From: JBAWXE01 sp037144255
GTDB lineage: Bacteria > Bacteroidota > Bacteroidia > Chitinophagales > Chitinophagaceae
Direction: 5' to 3'
DNA: 48,148 bases
NCBI GenBank assembly: GCA_037144255.1
Contig: JBAWXE010000010.1
Coordinates: forward strand, 1-48,148
Under the pieces are notes generated by a model that made no database searches, had not been told where the DNA came from, and saw only the letters and a list, made by a program, of their open reading frames with translations. Below are positions 1 to 10,000 of the stretch, one piece after another. Numbering within the stretch: position 1 is the stretch's first letter; each line of letters opens with the position of its first letter. The position numbers and the translations under genes are program-made.

Positions 1-1
1 T

Positions 2-223
2 ACTTATACAGTATCTGATGGTACTACCAAAGGCCCTGAACAAACATTGAAAATGGCTAACCAAATGGTAAAGAACAAGAGCGGTAAGGATGAAAAGAAA
101 TGGGTAGCTCAATGGTCTAAAATGGATCAAATGGGTGCAAATGGAGCAGGTGGTGCCGGAGACCCTCAAATGGGTGTGGATTCTACTGCTGGTGCTCCTA
201 CTGCCGATTCCTCAGCTAAATAA
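2..223 (+). CDS. C-terminal end of an unrecognised protein (partial)
   Basis: The frame is open from base 2 to a TAA at 221-223 and gives the last 73 residues of a protein that starts before the window. The end is hydrophilic: a Lys-rich stretch (KMANQMVKNKSGKDEKK), then a Gly/Ala/Met/Asp-rich low-complexity tail ending DSSAK. No motif identifies a family and no catalytic residue can be named. A rho-independent terminator follows 22 bases after the stop, which supports this as a real gene end. The flexible tail looks like that of an exported or cell-surface protein, but that is only an impression. Confidence 0.6.
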   Translation, partial: TYTVSDGTTKGPEQTLKMANQMVKNKSGKDEKKWVAQWSKMDQMGANGAGGAGDPQMGVDSTAGAPTADSSAK

Positions 224-245
224 TTCCTACTTCAATATATTTTGA

Positions 246-277
246 AAAGGCTACCACATCGGTAGCCTTTCTTTTTT
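246..277 (+). terminator. Rho-independent terminator after the first partial gene
   Basis: A perfect 10-bp stem (AAAGGCTACC / GGTAGCCTTT) with loop ACATC is followed by CTTTTTT. It ends transcription of the upstream gene 13 bases before the next start codon, so the next gene needs its own promoter overlapping or just after the hairpin. Confidence 0.9.
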
Positions 278-289
278 ATCTTTAGGCAT

Positions 290-1540
290 ATGGTGTTGAA
301 TTATATCTGGGTAGCCTTTTTTCTTATCGGGTTCATTGTTGCACTCTGCAAGGCCATAATATTGGGTCAGGGCGATCTCTTATCTACTATGATGACCAAC
401 ATGTTCGATTCTGCCAAAACCGGTTTTGAGATATCAATTGGCCTTACGGGCATTATGTCCCTATGGCTGGGTATAATGAAAATAGGCGAGAAAGCTGGTG
501 TCATCAATCTCTTCGCCAAAGGGGTAGCTCCGTTCTTCAAAACACTGTTTCGTGGCATACCTAAGGAAAGCCCTGCTTATGGTAGCATCATGATGAACTT
601 ATCCGCCAATATGCTGGGTCTGGATAATTCCGCTACTCCCCTGGGCTTAAAGGCCATGAATGAACTACAAGAACTGAACCCACAAAAAGATACCGCCAGC
701 GATTCTCAGATCATGTTCCTGGTTTTGAATACTGCGGGTATTACTTTGATACCTACTTCGGTTATTGCCATGCGTCAAACCATCGCATTAGAACAACACT
801 TGGTAGGTTTCAATGCCGCAGATATCTTTCTGCCAACTCTTATTGCTACATTCATAGCTTTCTTATCAGGCATCATCATTGTATCTATTTACCAGCGTAT
901 CAATTTGTTCAAGCTTCCTGTATTATTATTCATTGGTGGATTTTGCGCTTTTATTGCCATACTCTATTATTCATTATCCTCACTGCCTCCCGATAAGGTA
1001 GCACATACTATTGGTACTATTGGTAGCGGTATCATACTCACAATAGTGGTATTGTTCATTACTGCAGGTGCTATTCGAAAACAAAATGTCTATGAGAATT
1101 TTATCGAAGGTGCCAAAGAAGGTTTTAATGTAGCCATCCGTATCATTCCATATCTCATAGCCATGTTAGTAGGCATCAGCGTATTCCGCACTTCTGGTTG
1201 CATGGACTATATCGTCAATGGCATTGGTCATGTAGTGGCTATGTGTGGCCTGCCTACTGATTTTGTACCTACACTACCTATAGCATTGATGAAACCCCTG
1301 AGTGGCAGCGGTGCACGTGGACTGATGGTAGATGTGATGAAACAATATGGGGTAGCTTCTTTTCAGGGTAAGCTGGCAGCAATCATACAAGGCTCTACAG
1401 AAACTACTTTCTATGTACTGGCTGTTTACTTTGGTAGTGTGCAGATCAAAAACACCCGCCACGCATTAGTTTGTGGCCTTATTGCCGATATGATAGGTAT
1501 TACAGCAGCCATCTTTATTGGCTACATATTTTTTCACTAA
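290..1540 (+). CDS. SpmA/SpmB-type nucleoside-recognition (Gate domain) membrane protein, fused
   Basis: This 416-residue integral membrane protein joins two 'Gate'/nucleoside-recognition halves. The N-terminal half resembles spore maturation protein A (an LSANMLGLDNSATPLG motif near residues 104-119) and the C-terminal half resembles SpmB (GSGARGLMVD, then GSTETTFYVLAVYFG near residue 370). In Bacillus these are two adjacent genes tied to spore core dehydration. In Bacteroidota, which do not sporulate, a fused version is common and its role is not established; a transport or gating function is inferred from the Gate fold. Several hydrophobic segments run the whole length. The ATG lies 13 bases after a terminator. 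The stop overlaps the convergent LOG-family gene by 4 bases. Confidence 0.88.
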   Translation: MVLNYIWVAFFLIGFIVALCKAIILGQGDLLSTMMTNMFDSAKTGFEISIGLTGIMSLWLGIMKIGEKAGVINLFAKGVAPFFKTLFRGIPKESPAYGSIMMNLSANMLGLDNSATPLGLKAMNELQELNPQKDTASDSQIMFLVLNTAGITLIPTSVIAMRQTIALEQHLVGFNAADIFLPTLIATFIAFLSGIIIVSIYQRINLFKLPVLLFIGGFCAFIAILYYSLSSLPPDKVAHTIGTIGSGIILTIVVLFITAGAIRKQNVYENFIEGAKEGFNVAIRIIPYLIAMLVGISVFRTSGCMDYIVNGIGHVVAMCGLPTDFVPTLPIALMKPLSGSGARGLMVDVMKQYGVASFQGKLAAIIQGSTETTFYVLAVYFGSVQIKNTRHALVCGLIADMIGITAAIFIGYIFFH

Positions 1541-2118
1541 GTAGTTTGTTCGGTCATCCACACAGGTCTCACAGGTGCTATGTAAGCTCGCATTTGCGAC
1601 AACAGTCCATCTATGCTGGCGCTAGTAATTAACATACTGCTATAAGTACTTTTTAGGAACCCCTTTTGTATCATGGTCTCATTCAGCGCTATAAGGCTAT
1701 CGTAATATCCATTTGTATTCAACAGCCCTATTGGTTTAGGATGTAGTCCCAGTTGCCCCCATGTCAGCATTTCAAATAGTTCTTCCATCGTCCCCCATCC
1801 ACCCGGTAGTGTAATGATGCCTTCACTGAGTTCATGCATTTTTAATTTTCTTTCATGCATGGTCTCTGTCACAATTAATTCTGTAAGTGTAGTATGTGCT
1901 ACTTCCTTGGTACGCAGAAAAGTTGGTATCACTCCTCGCACTATCCCACCATGTTGTAGTGCGCCATCGGCAACAGCTCCCATCAGCCCTATCTTTGCAC
2001 CTCCGTATATTACTTCTATGCCTTGTTCTGCAAGTGTTTTACCCACAGTGTAAGCATGCTCTTTATAGATACTTTCAGTTCCTTCTCCCGATCCGCAAAA
2101 AACTGCAATACGCTTCAT
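1537..2118 (-). CDS. LOG family protein (nucleoside 5'-monophosphate phosphoribohydrolase, TIGR00730)
   Basis: A 193-residue cytosolic Rossmann-fold protein of the LOG ('lonely guy') family. Members cleave the N-glycosidic bond of cytokinin riboside monophosphates or AMP, releasing base and ribose 5-phosphate. The N-terminal strand and loop (IAVFCGSGEG), YGGAKIGLMGAVADGAL near residues 38-54, MHERK at 87-91 and the diagnostic PGGWGT-MEE at 105-113 are all present, and the length is normal for the family. Bacterial members are sometimes misannotated as lysine decarboxylases. The physiological substrate cannot be read from sequence. It converges on the SpmAB-like gene with a 4-base overlap. Confidence 0.93.
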   Translation of the reverse strand: MKRIAVFCGSGEGTESIYKEHAYTVGKTLAEQGIEVIYGGAKIGLMGAVADGALQHGGIVRGVIPTFLRTKEVAHTTLTELIVTETMHERKLKMHELSEGIITLPGGWGTMEELFEMLTWGQLGLHPKPIGLLNTNGYYDSLIALNETMIQKGFLKSTYSSMLITSASIDGLLSQMRAYIAPVRPVWMTEQTT

Positions 2119-2195
2119 GACACTACTTTTTTAAAATGCTTTTTTAAAGATAATGCTATGGCATCACAGGCAATGTTTTCTTTTTATTAATACTT

Positions 2196-4112
2196 CTAAG
2201 ACACCTTCCCATTCTTTATTTCTTCTACTACTCCGGGGTCAAGTAAGGTACTTGTGTCGCCTAGGTTTTGCATTTCCCCTTCTGCTATTTTGCGTAGTAT
2301 GCGTCGCATGATCTTGCCGCTTCTGGTTTTAGGTAGCCCGTTTACAAACTGTATCTTATCAGGTTTTGCAATAGCACCTATTATACGGCTCACAGTTACT
2401 GCTATGTCCTTACGTGTCAGTTCATGGTCGTGTATCGTATTGTCAAATATTACATAGGCATATATGCCTTGTCCTTTCAGGTCATGAGGATAACCCACTA
2501 CAGCACTTTCTATCACGCCCGAATGCATATTGATGGCGTTCTCTACTTCTGCAGTGCCTATACGGTGTCCGCTCACGTTCAGTACATCATCCACACGGCC
2601 TGTAATCCGATAAAATCCTTCTGCATCTCTGTAACAACCATCCCCTGTAAAATACATATCATCATAAGTGGCAAAATAATTGGTCCTGCATCTTTCATGG
2701 TCGCCATAAGTAGTTCGTATGATAGATGGCCATGGGAATTTGATACAAAGATTACCGCTAACATCATTACCTATTATTTCATGTCCTTGCTCATCTACCA
2801 GCAATGGTTGTATGCCGGGCAGGGGTAGTGTGGCATAGCCCGGTTTCGCAGGTGTTACTCCCGCCATATTCGACATCATTGTAGCTCCGGTTTCTGTTTG
2901 CCACCAGGTGTCTACTATAGGGCATCGCTTCTTGCCTATATTTTCATCATACCAATGCCATGCTTCTTCATTGATAGGCTCACCTACTGTGCCTAATACT
3001 TTCAAACTACTGAGCTCTTTGCCTTCCAGTGGCTGCATTCCATAGCTCATCAGACTGCGAATGGCAGTTGGTGCGGTATAGAGTATATTCACTTTGTATC
3101 TGTCCACTATCTCCCAAAACCGTCCTGCATCCGGCCATGTAGGTATCCCTTCGAACATCAGCGAGGTAGCACCTGCACATAATGGTGCATATACTATATA
3201 GGTATGTCCTGTAACCCAGCCTATATCAGCTGTGCAGAAGTGTATATCCCCCGGCTCATACTGAAACACATTGACAAAAGTGTAGGTGCTATATACCATA
3301 TAACCTCCACAAGTGTGTACCACGCCTTTAGGTTTGCCTGTAGACCCCGATGTGTATAATATGAACAGTGGATCTTCTGCATCCATCATTACTGCCGGCA
3401 CATCGGGGTTGCCATGTGTTTCCACTTTCTTTATTTCATCTTCCCACCACACGTCCCTTCCCTTTATCATACTCACCGGTGTGCGTGTGCGAGTACACAC
3501 TATTACTTTCTTTACAAATTTGCAGGTCACTAGTGCATCGTCTATCACGCTTTTCAATGGTATATCCTTATTACCCCTGTATGCACCATCGCAGGTCACT
3601 ATATATTCAGCTTGTGCATCTTGCAGCCTGTCTGCTATGCTCTGCGCGCTGAAACCCCCAAATACCACCGAGTGTACTGCCCCTATTCGTGCACAGGCCA
3701 GCACAGCTATAGCCAGTTCGGGTATCATACCCATGTATATACATACACGGTCGCCTTTTTGTACTCCATTATTCTTTAGCACATTGGCAAACTGACAAAC
3801 TTTAAAATGTAATTCCTTATAGGTCAATACTCTATGATGTTCATCCGGGTCATTGGACTCCCATATGATGGCCGGTTGATTGCCTTTGTCTTTCAGGTGT
3901 CTATCCAAACAATTTTCGGTTATGTTAAGTTTCCCACCTATGAACCATTGCACTTTGGGTTCTTTAAAGTTCCATTCAAGTACTTTATCCCATTTTCGCT
4001 GCCAGCTAAAAGTTTCAGCTATGGCTGCCCAAAATTGTTCTGGCTGCTCTACACTTTGTTGGTAGGCTTTTTGATATTCTTCGTATGTCTTTATTTGAAA
4101 AGGGAATCGCAT
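2196..4112 (-). CDS. acs: Acetyl-CoA synthetase (AMP-forming)
   Basis: Converts acetate, ATP and CoA to acetyl-CoA, AMP and PPi through an acetyl-adenylate; cytosolic acetate assimilation. Visible motifs are the adenylate-forming P-loop YTSGSTGKPKGVVHT, the WWQTETG motif, the YFTGDG hinge region, SGHRIGTAEVE, and the C-terminal PKTRSGKIMRR whose lysine is the family's catalytic and regulatory acetylation site. I place the start at the ATG at 4112 (MRFPFQIKTYEEY), where homology to Acs proteins begins, giving 638 residues. An upstream in-frame ATG at 4175 would add 21 residues without family resemblance. The gene stands alone and is transcribed divergently from the PKD-repeat gene across a short AT-rich gap. 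Confidence 0.97.
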   Translation of the reverse strand: MRFPFQIKTYEEYQKAYQQSVEQPEQFWAAIAETFSWQRKWDKVLEWNFKEPKVQWFIGGKLNITENCLDRHLKDKGNQPAIIWESNDPDEHHRVLTYKELHFKVCQFANVLKNNGVQKGDRVCIYMGMIPELAIAVLACARIGAVHSVVFGGFSAQSIADRLQDAQAEYIVTCDGAYRGNKDIPLKSVIDDALVTCKFVKKVIVCTRTRTPVSMIKGRDVWWEDEIKKVETHGNPDVPAVMMDAEDPLFILYTSGSTGKPKGVVHTCGGYMVYSTYTFVNVFQYEPGDIHFCTADIGWVTGHTYIVYAPLCAGATSLMFEGIPTWPDAGRFWEIVDRYKVNILYTAPTAIRSLMSYGMQPLEGKELSSLKVLGTVGEPINEEAWHWYDENIGKKRCPIVDTWWQTETGATMMSNMAGVTPAKPGYATLPLPGIQPLLVDEQGHEIIGNDVSGNLCIKFPWPSIIRTTYGDHERCRTNYFATYDDMYFTGDGCYRDAEGFYRITGRVDDVLNVSGHRIGTAEVENAINMHSGVIESAVVGYPHDLKGQGIYAYVIFDNTIHDHELTRKDIAVTVSRIIGAIAKPDKIQFVNGLPKTRSGKIMRRILRKIAEGEMQNLGDTSTLLDPGVVEEIKNGKVS

Positions 4113-4265
4113 ATGGCACGGTTGTTGTAACAATTTACTAAATACTGAAGGATCGACGAAAAACAATTCCATCATTTTGAACTTATAAGGATCATATATA
4201 TTAAATAGAGAAAAAGTACTATATTACACACATCACTAATTGAAGAAACCTATCGAAACATTTTT

Positions 4266-7200
4266 ATGCGTCATATATTTAAGAAATACTACTCACTCAC
4301 AATCGTATTCCTTTTTCTACACTTAGTAGGATATGCTCAGCCCGTTGCCAATTTCACAGCCAATTTTATTGCCGGTTGTGCACCTTTGGTAGTACAGTTT
4401 ACCAATACCTCCTCGGGCAACCCTACTTCATACCAATGGGATCTAGGTAATTCTACATTATCTACATTACAAAATCCATCTACCAGTTATACCAGCCCGG
4501 GCACTTATACGGTGACTCTTACTGTCTCTAATGGACAGGGTTCTAATACTAAAACAATCACTAACTATATCACAGTTTATCCCAATCCTCAGGTAGATTT
4601 TATGGTCAATGATACTTTAGGCTGTGCACCTTTAGGAGTTTCATTTACTAATCTGTCTAATCCTCTAGTGCCCGGCACTGTCACGTATCAATGGAATTTT
4701 GGCGACGGTAATATTTCCCCATCACAAAACCCTACGCATACTTATGCTACTTCGGGTTATTATAATGTCACACTCATCGTTACCAATTCACAAGGTTGTG
4801 TCAGTTCTATTACCAAGAATGCTTACATACATGTTTTAGGCCATGCTTCTGGCTCGTTTTTATGGTCTCCTTCCAGTATTTGCAACCCGCCTGCTACAGT
4901 TACTTTTACTAATGCAACAATTGGTGTAGCCCCACTTACATCTTATTGGCTCTTTGGCGATGGTGGTACTTCTACTCAAACCTCCCCCTCACATATATAT
5001 AATAGTAACGGTCTTTTTGTAGTAAAGCTTATTACTACTGATAGCAACGGTTGTTTGGATACAGTATCGCATACTCTCAGTATTGCTACTCTCAGTCCGG
5101 GCTTCAATTTTACCAATGTTTGTTGGAAGGATACAACACATTTTACGAATACAACTCCTCTACCATATACTTCTTTAAGCTGGAATTTTGGCGATGGTAA
5201 TACTTCAGTTCTTCCCAATCCTACACACACTTACCTCAACCCCGGTACATACTCAGTTACTCTGGTGGTGCATAATGGTAATTGTGTTGACTCTATTACA
5301 CATACCGTTACGGTATATGCTGCACCTGTCATAGGTTTTTCTGCCAATCCATTACCTCCATGTCCTCCACCATCTTTGGTCAATTTTACAAATACCACAA
5401 CAGGTGCGGTGAGCTATACATGGTTATTTGGCGATGGGGGTACCTCTTCACTTACCAATCCTTCTCATACTTATACTAATTATACTTATGGTCCCCCTGG
5501 TCCCTCTGGATATACGGTAACTCTTATAGCTACGAGTGCCAATGGATGTAAGGACACTCTTGTAATGCCTAATTATATTATTATACAACATTTCTTTGTA
5601 TTGGCAGATGCTAATGGCTCTCATGGTACTGGTGGATGCGCCCCTTTAACGGTACAGTTCTCCTCATCTATTACTTACAACTCTCCCATAGTTTCCTACA
5701 ACTGGTCTTTTGGCGATGGGGGCACTTCTACTTTAGTGGCTCCTATTCATACATATACTAATGTGGGTACTTATCAGGTAATACTGAGTGTTACTGCTGC
5801 TAATGGTTGCATTCAGAATGACACTATACAGATACATGTTGGGCCACACCCTCATGCCAATTTTACTGTTAATCCTACTATTGTATGTGTTCATCAGCAA
5901 GTACATACTACCAATTTATCCACCGGAGCTACCAATTATTTATGGTTCTGGGGCGATGGCAGCCCTGATGATACTTCCTTCAATGGCACACACACATATA
6001 CTACTTCAGGCACTTATACTATCATGTTGGTAGCTTTTAATAACGGCTGCCCCGATACTATGACAATGGTGAATGTGGTCACGGTCAACTTACCAACCTC
6101 CATAGCTTTAAACTCTTTTTATTGTGATACTCCTACTAAAGTTTCATTTACCAATAACTCAATAGGCGCAGATACTTATCAATGGATATTTGGTGATGGT
6201 AGCAGTACATCTACTGTTTGGAGCCCAACTCATATTTATCCGGCTTTAGGTAATTATACTGCATTACTCATTACGCATAATAATGCTTCAGGATGCACAG
6301 ATACTTTGACTTTGGGTATTAGTTTGTTTGCGCCCACTATTTCCTTTGTAGCTAGCCCCACGGCCATATGCAAGGGCGACTCAGTAACCTTTACTGCCTC
6401 TTCCGTTGGAGGTCCTGTCGGATTATTTCACTGGACTTTCTTTTCTGGTAATACACTTCCTCCATTTATTAATACTAATGGTACCGTAGATACTGGTATT
6501 ACAATAACACATGTTTACCCGGATACAGGAAGGTACTCCATCGCTGTGTTCACAAAGGATTCGCATAGTTGTCCGGATACATCTGTACGGTATAACTATA
6601 TTCTGGTGGCTAAACCTCATGCCAACTTTACTGCATTACCTGTGGTAGGCTGCGCTCCAATGAATGTGCATTTTACAGACCTTTCTACAGATACTTATGG
6701 GGCTACCATCACTAATGATCTATGGTCTTTTGGCAATGGTAGTACTGCTTCTGTCGCTCCCACTACCACAAACTATACTTATAATGCTGCCGGTGTATTT
6801 ACTGTTATGCTCATTGTTACTGATAACGTGGGTTGTAAGGATACTATGATACAGCCTAACTACATTACTACTTATAAGCCCGATCCTTCTTTCTTTGCTG
6901 TTGATACAATAGGCTGTGTAGGTAGTACTATGTCTTTCAGTGCTGTACTGTTTGGTAGCGGTTTCTCTGCTTTCTGGGACTTTGGCGATGGCGATACAGC
7001 TACTGTAACTACACCACAGACCACACATGCTTATGCACACTTGGGTTACTATACAGTAAAGATGGTGATTACAGATACACATGGTTGTAAGGATTCTCTC
7101 ATCAAAACGAACTATATACATATTACCAGCCCGAATGCAGCTTTCACTATGAGCGATTCATTCTCGGTTTGTCCACCGCTTACAGTACATTTCACCAATA

Positions 7201-8852
7201 GTTCTGTAGGTGCTACCAGCTATCAGTGGTCTTTTGGTAATGGTAATACATCTGTACTTGCAAATCCTACCAATTTGTATACAAATATTGGCTTTGATAC
7301 TGTAAGGCTCATAGCTATCAGCGCTCAAGGATGTAGAGATACGGTGTATCATTACGTAAGTCTTTTTGGTTATAATGGTGCATTTAATTATGCGCCATTA
7401 GCGGGTTGTGCCCCTCTTACAGTACATTTTAGTGCCAGTTATATTAATGTGCCCAATGTGATATGGGATTTTAGTGATGGTAATATTTTCAATACAACAG
7501 GTAATGCATCTACTTCACATACCTATCTGCAAGCTGGTAGTTATGTGCCTAAGCTCATACTCAATGATGGTAATGGTTGTCAGAACTCCAGTGTGGGTTT
7601 AGATACCATTAAGGTAGAAGGTGCAAGAGCCGGCTTCACTCATACCCCGGCTTGTATAGGTTCTGTTGTGCATTTCCACGATACATCAGTGGTGTTCTTC
7701 GCCACCATCACCGGTGTTCTATGGACATTCCATGATGGTACTACCAGCACTTCAAACAGTCCTTCTTACTTATATAATACTGTCGGTATATTCCCGGTAA
7801 CATTGATAGTAAGTACTGATAGCGGTTGCCTGGATACGCTGAGAACCACTATTAATGTACATGATCTGCCTATCATACATGCACTAAGCGATACTACTAT
7901 TTGCAAGAATGATGCAGCTACGCTCACAGGTACAGGTGGTACATCTTATGTGTGGTCGCCTGCGGCATCTGTTAGTTGTGTCAACTGTACTGTCACTCAT
8001 GCAACACCTTTAGTAGCTACTGTGTATACAGTATCAGGTACAGATTCTAATGGCTGCGTGAATACAGATACAGTAACTGTATTGTTAAAAACAAAGACCA
8101 AAGCTAATATTGGTCCAGGTGGTACTATATGCCCCGGCGATACAATACATCTATCAGCTTCTGGAGCACAGGCCTATCATTGGTACCCGGGTACTGGTTT
8201 AGATAGCAATAACATTGCCACCCCTGTGGCTACACTCAACGACAGTATCAACTTTATGGTGGTAGCCAGCGAGGGTAGCTGTATACCTGATACCAACTAT
8301 GTGAAGGTGAATATGTACCCTAAACCTGTAGTAAATGCTGGCCCTGATCAAACTATTACAGAAGGTACTACTATAACACTTAATGCTACAGGTACCAACA
8401 TCGTGAACTATGTATGGGACCCAACCCCTGGTTTGAGTTGTTTGGGTTGCAATAACCCTACTATCAGCCCGATAGTTACTACTACTTATACAGTAAGAGG
8501 CTATACGCTGAAGGGTTGTGTAGACTCATCGGATGTGACCATAAAGGTAATATGCGATAAGAACCAATTCTTTGTACCTAATACATTCACACCTAATGGT
8601 GATGGACAGAATGATGTGTTCTATCCGAGAGGTAAGGGTATATCTCTGGTCAAGTCGTTCAGGGTATATGATCGTTGGGGTGAGATGCTGTTTGAGCGTA
8701 AGGGTATACTACTGAATGATGAAGCCAATGCATGGGACGGTAAGAACAAAGGTGGCTTACTGTCACCGGATGTGTATGTATATGTGATAGATGCTGTATG
8801 TAACAGTGGTGATGAAGTAACTGTAAAAGGTGATGTGACTGTATTGAGATAA
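4266..8852 (+). CDS. Large PKD-repeat protein with type B (CHU_C) T9SS sorting domain
   Basis: A 1,528-residue exported protein. A signal peptide (MRHIFKKYYSLTIVFLFLH then LVGYAQ) is followed by about 14 PKD-type domains of 80-95 residues, recognisable by the repeated W.FGDG and HTY...G.YTV.L motifs and by GCAPL near the start of many. Three Ig-like domains follow (about residues 1200-1430), one of which begins NAGPDQTI. The last roughly 100 residues form the gliding-motility-associated CHU_C domain (FVPNTFTPNGDGQNDVF, YDRWGEMLFE, AWDGKNKGG, DVYVYVI), the type B signal for type IX secretion (family knowledge). The PorP/SprF gene begins 18 bases after the stop, a common pairing in Bacteroidota. 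Likely role: surface adhesin or cell-attached fibre; the ligand is unknown. PKD domain 1 has DLGN in place of FGDG. Confidence 0.95.
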   Translation: MRHIFKKYYSLTIVFLFLHLVGYAQPVANFTANFIAGCAPLVVQFTNTSSGNPTSYQWDLGNSTLSTLQNPSTSYTSPGTYTVTLTVSNGQGSNTKTITNYITVYPNPQVDFMVNDTLGCAPLGVSFTNLSNPLVPGTVTYQWNFGDGNISPSQNPTHTYATSGYYNVTLIVTNSQGCVSSITKNAYIHVLGHASGSFLWSPSSICNPPATVTFTNATIGVAPLTSYWLFGDGGTSTQTSPSHIYNSNGLFVVKLITTDSNGCLDTVSHTLSIATLSPGFNFTNVCWKDTTHFTNTTPLPYTSLSWNFGDGNTSVLPNPTHTYLNPGTYSVTLVVHNGNCVDSITHTVTVYAAPVIGFSANPLPPCPPPSLVNFTNTTTGAVSYTWLFGDGGTSSLTNPSHTYTNYTYGPPGPSGYTVTLIATSANGCKDTLVMPNYIIIQHFFVLADANGSHGTGGCAPLTVQFSSSITYNSPIVSYNWSFGDGGTSTLVAPIHTYTNVGTYQVILSVTAANGCIQNDTIQIHVGPHPHANFTVNPTIVCVHQQVHTTNLSTGATNYLWFWGDGSPDDTSFNGTHTYTTSGTYTIMLVAFNNGCPDTMTMVNVVTVNLPTSIALNSFYCDTPTKVSFTNNSIGADTYQWIFGDGSSTSTVWSPTHIYPALGNYTALLITHNNASGCTDTLTLGISLFAPTISFVASPTAICKGDSVTFTASSVGGPVGLFHWTFFSGNTLPPFINTNGTVDTGITITHVYPDTGRYSIAVFTKDSHSCPDTSVRYNYILVAKPHANFTALPVVGCAPMNVHFTDLSTDTYGATITNDLWSFGNGSTASVAPTTTNYTYNAAGVFTVMLIVTDNVGCKDTMIQPNYITTYKPDPSFFAVDTIGCVGSTMSFSAVLFGSGFSAFWDFGDGDTATVTTPQTTHAYAHLGYYTVKMVITDTHGCKDSLIKTNYIHITSPNAAFTMSDSFSVCPPLTVHFTNSSVGATSYQWSFGNGNTSVLANPTNLYTNIGFDTVRLIAISAQGCRDTVYHYVSLFGYNGAFNYAPLAGCAPLTVHFSASYINVPNVIWDFSDGNIFNTTGNASTSHTYLQAGSYVPKLILNDGNGCQNSSVGLDTIKVEGARAGFTHTPACIGSVVHFHDTSVVFFATITGVLWTFHDGTTSTSNSPSYLYNTVGIFPVTLIVSTDSGCLDTLRTTINVHDLPIIHALSDTTICKNDAATLTGTGGTSYVWSPAASVSCVNCTVTHATPLVATVYTVSGTDSNGCVNTDTVTVLLKTKTKANIGPGGTICPGDTIHLSASGAQAYHWYPGTGLDSNNIATPVATLNDSINFMVVASEGSCIPDTNYVKVNMYPKPVVNAGPDQTITEGTTITLNATGTNIVNYVWDPTPGLSCLGCNNPTISPIVTTTYTVRGYTLKGCVDSSDVTIKVICDKNQFFVPNTFTPNGDGQNDVFYPRGKGISLVKSFRVYDRWGEMLFERKGILLNDEANAWDGKNKGGLLSPDVYVYVIDAVCNSGDEVTVKGDVTVLR

Positions 8853-8870
8853 TGAACAAATTAGATCGTT

Positions 8871-9914
8871 ATGAAAGGAAAGATATGGTTTGTAATGCTG
8901 TGTGGCTTGCTGATGATCAGCAAGAGCACTGCTGTGCAAGCTCAGGATATACACTTCTCGCAATTCTACGAGACCTCTATTCTGCGTAACCCCGCACTGA
9001 CAGGCGTTTTTCAAGGTGACTATAAGGTGGGGGCTTTCTACCGTAGCCAGTGGAGCAGTATTGCTAACCCTTACCAAACTGCGATGGTAACGGCTGAGAT
9101 GCGCTTTGGGGTAGGTAAGTCGGTGACCGACTTTCTGAGTTTTGGGTTACTATCATACTACGACAGAGCGGGTAGCCTGAACATGCAAACATTGGCGCTG
9201 TACCCATCTGTGAACTATAGCAAGGCACTGAATGCAGAGCACCACAGATACTTATCGGTAGGGTTTACAGGTGGCTATTTGCAACGCAGCTACGACCCAG
9301 GTGCTGCCACATTCAACAACCAGTATCAGAGCGGGCAGTACGACCCATCGAACCCAAGCGGAGAGAACCTGCCTAATCCTAAGATCAGTAACTATGACCT
9401 GGGAGCAGGTATCAGCTATAGCAGTACTACAGGTAATGAAGAGCACATCACTTACTATGTAGGTGCATCGGGTTATCACTTTACAGAGCCTAAGCAATCT
9501 TTCTATAACAATAACCTGATAAAACTACAGATGAAGTGGAACGGTAATGCTGGCATGACCATGAAGATGAGCGAGAACTCTGGACTGCAACTACATGCCA
9601 ACTATATGGTACAAGGCACTTATCAGGAGATAATGCTGGGTGGCCTGCTGAGCTGGAACAAACGTACCAGTATCAATGATGAAGGCAGGTTTGCGGTATA
9701 CGGTGGCATTTTCTACCGTGTGAATGATGCACTGATACCTACTGTGAAGATAGAATTTGGTAACTATGCAATATCCGGTAGCTATGATGTGAACGTATCT
9801 TCACTGAGTGCGGCATCGTCTATGAGGGGTGGCTATGAGATGAGCTTCTTCATCACCGGACTATTCCACGCATATGAAGGAACCAGCAAACAAACCATAT
9901 GCCCAAAATTCTAA
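8871..9914 (+). CDS. PorP/SprF family type IX secretion system membrane protein
   Basis: A 347-residue outer-membrane beta-barrel protein. The signal peptide ends at STAVQAQ, followed by the family hallmark QDIHFSQFYETSILRNPAL. The rest alternates amphipathic strands with Gly/Tyr/Ser-rich turns and ends in a strand-rich region (GGYEMSFFITGLF). PorP/SprF proteins partner with T9SS cargos that carry type B C-terminal domains and anchor or retain them at the surface (family knowledge). The gene lies 18 bases after such a cargo on the same strand, so a two-gene operon and a dedicated pair are inferred. Genomes of this group usually hold many paralogues. Confidence 0.95.
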   Translation: MKGKIWFVMLCGLLMISKSTAVQAQDIHFSQFYETSILRNPALTGVFQGDYKVGAFYRSQWSSIANPYQTAMVTAEMRFGVGKSVTDFLSFGLLSYYDRAGSLNMQTLALYPSVNYSKALNAEHHRYLSVGFTGGYLQRSYDPGAATFNNQYQSGQYDPSNPSGENLPNPKISNYDLGAGISYSSTTGNEEHITYYVGASGYHFTEPKQSFYNNNLIKLQMKWNGNAGMTMKMSENSGLQLHANYMVQGTYQEIMLGGLLSWNKRTSINDEGRFAVYGGIFYRVNDALIPTVKIEFGNYAISGSYDVNVSSLSAASSMRGGYEMSFFITGLFHAYEGTSKQTICPKF

Positions 9915-9936
9915 AGACAAAAGAAGTATAAGATAA

Positions 9937-9965
9937 CAATGCCCCCGAGATGATCGGGGGCATTG
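9937..9965. terminator. Hairpin between the convergent porP/sprF-like gene and groEL
   Basis: A perfect 12-bp stem (CAATGCCCCCGA / TCGGGGGCATTG) with loop GATGA sits in the 86-base gap between two converging genes. There is no long T-run on either side, so the stem itself probably does the work, possibly for both directions. Confidence 0.75.
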
Positions 9966-10000
9966 TAGTATAAGATACAGGTGTAAACCTGTGTGGGGGA

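Noticed and set aside
4113..4175. Longer N-terminus of acetyl-CoA synthetase from the ATG at 4175
   Set aside because: The extra 21 residues show no Acs resemblance, whereas the ATG at 4112 opens directly into the family's N-terminal sequence. It is kept only as an alternative.
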